Part shown: positions 1 to 4,065 of the stretch, in pieces
Numbering within the stretch: position 1 is the first letter of the stretch
How the letters are laid out: every line of letters begins with the position of its first letter
Assembly: GCA_003601795.1 (NCBI GenBank)
Contig: PIXU01000100.1
Coordinates: 1-6,658, forward strand
Origin: Candidatus Methanophagales archaeon
GTDB taxonomy: Archaea; Halobacteriota; Syntropharchaeia; Alkanophagales; Methanospirareceae
Direction: 5' to 3'
DNA length: 6,658 bases
Notes under the pieces: model-generated
The model's database searches: none
What the model was told of the DNA's origin: nothing
What the model saw: the letters and a program-made list of their open reading frames with translations, nothing else
Program-made: the position numbers and the translations under genes

Positions 1-175
1 CAACAACAGCCTCGCCGCAGGTCACCTTCTGGCGTGGGTCCACGCCAACGATCCTATTGATTTCGTCAGCCAAGCCGATTTCCTTGCACACCGTGGCTAC
101 TATGCCAAGGTGGTCAAGGATTTTACTGGTATAATCGAGTGGGGTGAGTAGGTTCGCCGTCATCATATACGGCAT
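1..175 (-). CDS. IS1634-family (DUF4277-type) transposase, N-terminal part, runs off left edge
   Basis: The first 58 codons of a DDE transposase are visible; the rest lies outside the window. The translation contains ILDHLGIVATVCKEIGL, then ADEIN and later DPRQKVTCGEAVV. This matches the remembered N-terminal pattern of IS1634-type transposases (DHLGIVA...EIGL...ID...D...K.t.GeAVkAm). That region precedes the catalytic DDE domain, so no catalytic residue can be checked. Start choice is uncertain: in-frame ATGs occur at 187, 175, 166 and 163 on the minus strand, and none has a clear Shine-Dalgarno site. A TTTAAATA box about 25-30 bases upstream of 187 would suit a leaderless start at 187, whereas family N-termini usually have only 10-20 residues before DHLG, which favours 175-163. 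The gene is divergent from the large secreted-protein genes and not part of their operon. Family assignment is from memory of the motif, not from a search. Confidence 0.8.
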   Translation of the reverse strand, partial: MPYMMTANLLTPLDYTSKILDHLGIVATVCKEIGLADEINRIVGVDPRQKVTCGEAVV

Positions 176-187
176 ACTTGTTGACAT
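1..187 (-). mobile_element. Partial IS1634-like insertion sequence (5' side of its transposase only)
   Basis: The transposase start implies that one terminus of an insertion sequence lies a short distance to the right of position 187. I could not identify the terminal inverted repeat or target duplication, because the opposite end is outside the window. The stated right edge is only the outermost possible start codon, so the true IS end lies further right, somewhere in 188-340. Confidence 0.5.
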
Positions 188-211
188 AAGTGTTTGATAT
201 GAAATGTTTCC

Positions 212-219
212 TATTTAAA
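212..219 (-). promoter_or_regulatory. Possible TATA box for the transposase
   Basis: On the minus strand this reads TTTAAATA, about 25-30 bases before the ATG at 187. That is the normal archaeal TATA-to-start distance and would give a leaderless or nearly leaderless transcript. The surroundings are AT-rich, so a chance match is quite possible. Confidence 0.3.
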
Positions 220-340
220 ATTATGGTATAGATAAAATTATAATTCTGAGGTAATTTATATCAAGATGTGCGGAATATAGGATAAAAACGTGTTCACATC
301 CGAAACACATCCGACAACTCACAACTCATATATCATCTCA

Positions 341-411
341 GCACTCTTCGTGCTCTCCGCGGTAAACTTTGTATAATCTTTTTACAATCTGTGCAATCTC
401 GTGGTTTGAGC
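341..411. repeat. Degenerate CACGAAG/CACAGATT-type intergenic repeat
   Basis: Read on the minus strand, this segment is a chain of short related words: CCACGAGATT, GCACAGATT, GTAAAAAGATT, ATACAAAG, then TTTACCGCGGAGAGCACGAAG. The spacing is roughly 10-12 bases. Chains of this style (CCACAGATTACACAGATT, GCACGAAG) occur between genes in many environmental bacterial and archaeal genomes, as I recall them; their function is unknown to me. The right-hand end (on the plus strand, 340-354) is also a small perfect hairpin, AGCAC-TCTTC-GTGCT. Confidence 0.4.
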
Positions 412-557
412 ACACTTCTTTTAGATTTTCTGCTAAATAATATATCCAATATCTCCAAATCTTCTGTTTAATGGTTCATAAAATAATTCAAAATATGTGT
501 TTACTGCCATCTTTATATTTAATACTATCGATTATTAACATATAAATATTAAAAAAC

Positions 558-590
558 CGAAAATAGTTTTATTAATATATATAATATTAT
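558..590 (+). promoter_or_regulatory. Candidate BRE/TATA promoter of the first secreted-protein gene
   Basis: A purine-rich BRE-like CGAAAA (558-563) is followed by TTTTATTAATATATATAATATT (567-588, quoted here as an AT-only run). Initiation about 25 bases downstream would fall near 600-610, exactly where base composition switches from AT-rich to purine-rich. That would give a leader of about 350 bases before the ATG at 961. Other TATA-like words occur nearby (TTTATATTT at 512-520), so the exact box is not certain. Confidence 0.4.
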
Positions 591-706
591 TACTAACCAC
601 GTATACAAATGCGGGCGAAGGCGAAGATGTGGGCGCGGGACGAAGACATGAAGAACGAACCAAAGAGCTTGGAATCGGTAAAGGAGCGGTGTATGCAGTG
701 CCTTTT

Positions 707-741
707 CGCGGTGCGACCGGAGCGATGGAGGCGGTTCCGCG
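707..741 (+). other. Candidate two-tier RNA hairpin in the leader
   Basis: CGCGG (707-711) pairs with CCGCG (737-741). Inside it ACCG (716-719) pairs with CGGT (732-735), closing a 12-base purine-rich loop. All nine pairs are Watson-Crick and mostly G-C, and they stand out in otherwise unstructured purine-rich sequence. There is no second copy in the window to test covariation. Confidence 0.3.
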
Positions 742-836
742 GCGTGATGTGAATAAGAGGGGGGATGGAAAAAGCGATGGAGCAGATGAGGGATGAGGAA
801 GAGGTGAAGTGGGAAATGAGCGAGAATAAAGAGATA

Positions 837-878
837 CCCCTAAAAAGAGGAGAGACATGGTGCGAGTCCATGGAGGGG
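837..878 (+). promoter_or_regulatory. T-loop hairpin leader motif, copy 1
   Basis: CATGG (856-860) pairs perfectly with CCATG (868-872) and closes the seven-base loop TGCGAGT. CCCC (837-840) can pair with GGGG (875-878) as an outer helix. The loop with its closing pair, GTGCGAGTC, matches the tRNA T-loop consensus GTTCRANYC except at the second loop base, and fits the general UNNRA T-loop motif. A second copy with a different but still paired stem precedes the next gene (4013-4040). No tRNA body, and no core of a riboswitch class I know, surrounds it. A similar T-loop sits in cobalamin riboswitches, but the B12 box is absent. Confidence 0.5.
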
Positions 879-940
879 CGAAGAGATGAAGAAGAAAGGA
901 GCGCCGAGGAGGGGTGCTATGACATAAATACCCAATAAAA

Positions 941-949
941 GGGAGGTGA
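941..949 (+). promoter_or_regulatory. Ribosome binding site deciding the start at 961
   Basis: GGGAGGTGA is a near-complete complement of the archaeal 16S rRNA 3' end. It overlaps the in-frame GTG at 946, so that GTG is part of the binding site and not a plausible start. The ATG at 961 follows after an 11-base A-rich spacer. The next gene has the same arrangement almost base for base. Confidence 0.8.
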
Positions 950-960
950 AAAGAAAAAAA

Positions 961-3915
961 ATGAAAAAGCAGTGCATAGTAATACCAATCGCGATATTAG
1001 TAGCATTAGCGGCGCTTGGTATGCCCGCAATGGCATTATACGACTACAATGGATACGCCTTTCCTATAAGCACTTCGAACAACGGCACGATAAATGGCGA
1101 AGTTTATATAGGCGGCGGTCACGGTGTTGAAGGTACCTCATACCAGCCAAACACTTATTATCAAAACTTCAGTGTTCCCAGCGGAACAGTAGAGTGGGCA
1201 AGGCTTTATGTAGGAGTGTGGGGAGCTACTGAAGAATATAAGGGGACGCTCAGAGTCAATTATACGAATGCAACAGGGACGTATTCTCTTCAGGACAGCA
1301 ATGGCAATACAGTTCTAACGCTTGCGGGCGTGAACGATACGAATCCAGAGGTCTGGTGCACTGGACATGGAGTCTATTGGGTTTACTACAATGTTACTAA
1401 CACAGTTACTCCGGGATTTATTAACAATGTAACTGCAAGTACAAACCAGATTGACCCTGAGTTTGATGGCAGAATGTATGGTATCGTATTGATAGCAGTT
1501 GTTAGTAATTCAACAAAACCAGAGGTGCAGTATTGGATCAATGACGGACACTGGAACCTGAACTATGCAGCTCCTCATGACGAAAATACAACTTATTTTG
1601 ATGGGACGGTAGTGGATCCAGCCAAAAAAAGCGCAACCTTACATACTGTTTATCTCACTGGCGATCCGGGTGATAGTGATACGTTGAGCTTTAATGGTCA
1701 GTTGGTCGCTTCGGATGCAGCAGATGGATGTGGCGAAGACGAATGGGGAAATTCATGGTGCTATGCATTTGACATTGATTCCTGGGATGTAGCCGAGCAT
1801 TTGAGCTCTTCGAATAACTATGCCACTTTCAACAGAGGACAGGACTCTTATCTGCATCCTGTCATTTCTGTCTTGACCGTTAAATCACCAGAATGGGTAT
1901 TCAAACGTTCTTACCCAAACTACGCACCAAATGGCATGCCGGACTTCAACCAAACTCAGGACAACTGGAGAAACCAAACAACTAACCAATGGTCTTTCTG
2001 CGGTCCCACTGCGGTAGCAAACTGCCTCTGGTGGTTTGATTCGAAGTATGCAAACCAGACAGGAACTCCAGGAGATGGCTGGGACAACTTCTCATTGGTT
2101 AGGGATTATAACGAAACTCCACCACTAACTCCTGGACCAAATTGGGATGACCATGCGTTCGACAATGTAAACGACCTCAACACGAGTTGGCCCCCTGCGG
2201 GTGCACCGCCCGCTTTACCAGCGTTTACACCAGGTCCACAACCGCAGCCACAGCCGATACCAAGGTGGGGCGAGCTCATTGAACGCTTAGCATGGTATGT
2301 GAATACCGATGGGATTAAGACTCCTCAGCCCTGGGCTGGAACAACCGTCTCAAACATGGCACAGGGAATCAACGATTGGCTGAATGATACTGAGCGTGAC
2401 AACATGCTGTATGTGCATGTGGAGAAAACGCCGAACGCTACATGGATTAAGAATGAGGTGGTGAAGTGCGAAGATGTCATTCTTCTGCTCGGATTCTGGG
2501 AACCAAAGGAGCTAAAATACCTTCACAATGCGACGATTGATCCAAGATATATCACTGATCCAAGATGCATCTGGTGGCACGAACTTTATCCAAACTACTG
2601 TAACGAGTATTATTGCGATAGCTGGATTGACACGAACAACGATGGCAGGCTCAATCCTGGCGATTTCGTTGATTTCGATGGTGATCCGAAAAAGTGGTAC
2701 GTAGAAAATGTGACGATTACAATCAACGTGACGAATGGGACGGATGTCATGTATCTCGATTTCGAGGGCGGTTATGACCAGATAAATCAGACTATCACTG
2801 ACCCAGTCTGCACTTGGTGGCACGAGATTTACCCAATGTTCTGCTCAAGCTTCCATATAATTAACTGGACGGACAATGGAAATAATGAACTTGATTCCTG
2901 TGATTACATTCAATTCGAGGGTGATTCGAGATGGTGGCACGTGGAAGAGGTTGGCACTGACATAATCATCGGTAACCATTGGGTACGCGTAGGTGGACAC
3001 TACGTAACGGTTGCAGGCGTGAATTACACCGCTGATGCGTGTATGCTTGCATTCAGCGACCCGTTCTTTGATAACAATGTCAGCGGCGACGGACCCGGCT
3101 GGTCTACACCTGGACACCCAACCAACTATTCTCCAGCGCTACATAACAATGCCTCGTACGTATCACACGACTATTACTATGTACTCAATTCATCACCCAG
3201 CCCTGGCGGTGTCAATTGCATAAAAGACTACCCGATAAGCCCATACACCATTGAAAACTTCCAGGGCATGAACGTGCCTCACGAATTCATACCAAATCAG
3301 AGCACCTATATCCCGGACCATCCGATACATACAGAAATCGAGTATGCGATTGTAGTCTCTCCAAAACCGATACCGGACTTGAAGATAACAAAAGCATGGG
3401 TGAACTGGACGGATGGAGTGGGTTCAGACTGCACCATCAAATATATCATAAAGAACGTGGGCGAATTCTCTGCTCGTGGAAATCATTCAACACATCTCTA
3501 TATCAATGGTCAGTTCAAGGCATCAGACTTGGTCACCTATGGATTGCAGCCAGGAGCAAGCTTCGAAAGGAACTTCAGCTATACATGGACATATACACCG
3601 CCAGGTGATGACATAGCAATATGTGCCGATCACAATAACACGGTGGAAGAGACCGATGAAAACAATTGGTATGTTGACTGGCTGAGCGGTACGACAAATA
3701 CCACATGGGAATGCGGAGATGTCAATAATGACGGCACAATAAACTCACTTGATTGGAGGAAGACACGCAAACGAATTCTTGACCCAAATTTCCAGCTTCT
3801 TCATGAGTGGGCTGCAGATGTCAATAATGACGGCACAATAAACTCATTCGATTGGAGGAAGATACGCAAACGAATTCTTGATCCAGGATTCGGTTTAGAC
3901 TGCTGGTGCGATTAG
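961..3915 (+). CDS. Secreted dockerin-bearing C39/papain-like cysteine peptidase with DUF3344 and CARDB domains
   Basis: This encodes a 984-residue exported protein. Residues 1-25 are a signal peptide (KK, hydrophobic core, AMA before the cut). Residues about 31-312 look like DUF3344, a domain of unknown function common in archaeal surface proteins. Residues about 313-800 hold a papain-like C39-type peptidase: QWSFCGPTAVAN gives the probable nucleophile Cys347, with Gln343 a possible oxyanion residue. GGHYVTVAGV gives His680 and AFSDPFFD gives Asp700. The Cys-His gap of 333 residues is very long because of a Pro-rich stretch (411-434) and two related 60-residue repeats (531-590 and 612-670) with WWHExYP cores. 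Residues 804-903 are a CARDB domain (PDLKITKAW...VEETDENNW). Residues 918-975 are a dockerin with two DVNNDGTINS calcium loops. About thirty N-glycosylation sequons fit an archaeal surface protein. The 946 GTG would add five residues but lies inside the Shine-Dalgarno site. Its cohesin-bearing neighbour is the likely docking partner. Proteolytic activity and calcium binding are inferred; substrate is unknown. Confidence 0.85.
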   Translation: MKKQCIVIPIAILVALAALGMPAMALYDYNGYAFPISTSNNGTINGEVYIGGGHGVEGTSYQPNTYYQNFSVPSGTVEWARLYVGVWGATEEYKGTLRVNYTNATGTYSLQDSNGNTVLTLAGVNDTNPEVWCTGHGVYWVYYNVTNTVTPGFINNVTASTNQIDPEFDGRMYGIVLIAVVSNSTKPEVQYWINDGHWNLNYAAPHDENTTYFDGTVVDPAKKSATLHTVYLTGDPGDSDTLSFNGQLVASDAADGCGEDEWGNSWCYAFDIDSWDVAEHLSSSNNYATFNRGQDSYLHPVISVLTVKSPEWVFKRSYPNYAPNGMPDFNQTQDNWRNQTTNQWSFCGPTAVANCLWWFDSKYANQTGTPGDGWDNFSLVRDYNETPPLTPGPNWDDHAFDNVNDLNTSWPPAGAPPALPAFTPGPQPQPQPIPRWGELIERLAWYVNTDGIKTPQPWAGTTVSNMAQGINDWLNDTERDNMLYVHVEKTPNATWIKNEVVKCEDVILLLGFWEPKELKYLHNATIDPRYITDPRCIWWHELYPNYCNEYYCDSWIDTNNDGRLNPGDFVDFDGDPKKWYVENVTITINVTNGTDVMYLDFEGGYDQINQTITDPVCTWWHEIYPMFCSSFHIINWTDNGNNELDSCDYIQFEGDSRWWHVEEVGTDIIIGNHWVRVGGHYVTVAGVNYTADACMLAFSDPFFDNNVSGDGPGWSTPGHPTNYSPALHNNASYVSHDYYYVLNSSPSPGGVNCIKDYPISPYTIENFQGMNVPHEFIPNQSTYIPDHPIHTEIEYAIVVSPKPIPDLKITKAWVNWTDGVGSDCTIKYIIKNVGEFSARGNHSTHLYINGQFKASDLVTYGLQPGASFERNFSYTWTYTPPGDDIAICADHNNTVEETDENNWYVDWLSGTTNTTWECGDVNNDGTINSLDWRKTRKRILDPNFQLLHEWAADVNNDGTINSFDWRKIRKRILDPGFGLDCWCD
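3718..3885 (+). repeat. Nearly identical tandem dockerin half-repeats (99-base period)
   Basis: The 69 bases at 3718-3786 recur at 3817-3885 with only four differences by my count, and the first 30 bases are identical. They encode the two calcium-loop-plus-helix halves of the dockerin (D920-D931 and D953-D964 loops, each followed by a WRKxRKRILDP helix). Dockerin halves are always related in protein sequence, but this level of DNA identity points to recent duplication or gene conversion. Confidence 0.85.
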
Positions 3916-3923
3916 ATAAAAAT

Positions 3924-3956
3924 AAGCAGCATTTTGCTGCTTTTTATTTTTTATTT
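3924..3956 (+). terminator. Hairpin plus T-tract terminator after the peptidase gene
   Basis: AAGCAGCA (3924-3931) and TGCTGCTT (3935-3942) form an eight-pair stem with a TTT loop, starting nine bases after the stop codon. A T-rich run to about 3956 follows. Archaeal termination mainly needs the T-tract, so both parts support an end or attenuation point between the two large genes. Confidence 0.75.
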
Positions 3957-3995
3957 GACAAAAAGGAGGCGAAAGAGGAGAAAAAAGAAAAAAGA

Positions 3996-4046
3996 ATGGG
4001 AACAAAACATGTCCCCGAGGTGGTGCAAGTCCACAAGGGGGCTTAG
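3996..4046 (+). CDS. Possible 16-residue upstream ORF (leader peptide)
   Basis: ATG at 3996 opens a short frame reading MGTKHVPEVVQVHKGA and ending at a TAG (4044-4046) that overlaps the Shine-Dalgarno site of the cohesin gene. The bases before its ATG (GAGGAGAAAAAAGAAAAAAG) resemble the main gene's start region, and it begins MGTK where the main protein begins MNTK. The T-loop hairpin lies inside it. The equivalent hairpin in the first leader falls in a different reading frame, which argues that the RNA rather than the peptide is conserved. Translation is unproven. Confidence 0.25.
   Translation: MGTKHVPEVVQVHKGA
4013..4040 (+). promoter_or_regulatory. T-loop hairpin leader motif, copy 2
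   Basis: GTGG (4020-4023) pairs with CCAC (4031-4034) and closes the loop TGCAAGT. CCCC (4013-4016) pairs with GGGG (4037-4040) outside an internal loop GAG/AA. Compared with copy 1 the loop is identical apart from a purine swap (TGCRAGT). In the stem, the second pair from the outside of the aligned four changes from A-T to T-A with pairing kept. It ends four bases before the Shine-Dalgarno site, so folding or ligand binding could affect ribosome access. Confidence 0.5.
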
Positions 4047-4053
4047 GAGGTGA
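4045..4053 (+). promoter_or_regulatory. Ribosome binding site of the cohesin gene
   Basis: AGGAGGTGA is a full archaeal Shine-Dalgarno match, 12 bases before the ATG at 4066. Together with the A-rich spacer it is nearly the same as the first gene's start region, differing by one A. The GTG within it (4050) is out of frame with the secreted protein. Confidence 0.8.
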
Positions 4054-4065
4054 AAAAGAAAAAAA

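Larger units (their letters stand above)
188..600. other. AT-rich intergenic region without a gene
   Basis: No open frame in this stretch has both a usable start and protein-like sequence. It separates the divergent transposase from the large secreted-protein gene. It holds the unlocated end of the insertion sequence, a direct repeat of ACATCCGA (296-303 and 307-314), the degenerate repeat at 341-411, and a very AT-rich right part (about 420-600) likely to carry the promoter for the rightward transcript. Confidence 0.6.
600..960 (+). other. Long purine-rich 5' leader of the dockerin peptidase gene
   Basis: No convincing gene is seen in this 360-base stretch. The plus strand is markedly purine-rich: by my count 167 of 210 bases in 751-960 are A or G. 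This bias removes stop codons and leaves several frames open on both strands, none with a good ribosome binding site. The segment holds a two-tier hairpin (707-741), a T-loop hairpin enclosed by CCCC/GGGG (837-878) and the Shine-Dalgarno site (941-949). I read it as untranslated leader, with small proteins from 609 or 765 as the alternative. Confidence 0.45.
3957..4065 (+). other. Purine-rich leader of the cohesin gene, with duplicated start-like segment
   Basis: This segment repeats the layout seen before the first gene: a purine-rich run, a T-loop hairpin, a Shine-Dalgarno site, then an A-rich spacer. No clear promoter is visible other than the T/A-rich terminator tail, so transcription could read through from upstream or start near 3970-3985. 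Confidence 0.5.

Noticed and set aside
535..871. Minus-strand ORFs of 92 and 107 residues opposite the leader
   Set aside because: Both are Ser/Pro/Phe-rich readings of a pyrimidine-rich strand, mutually overlapping in different frames, without a ribosome binding site or recognisable motif.
856..872. tRNA or tRNA fragment
   Set aside because: Only a T-arm-like hairpin is present; there is no anticodon arm, D-arm or acceptor stem in either copy.
946..960. GTG start at 946 for the peptidase gene
   Set aside because: The GTG is inside the GGGAGGTGA ribosome binding site; the ATG at 961 has correct spacing and begins a normal signal peptide, and the next gene shows the same layout.
837..960. 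Cobalamin riboswitch
   Set aside because: GGTGCGAGTCC resembles the T-loop segment of that class, but the conserved B12 box and remaining core are absent here and in the second copy.
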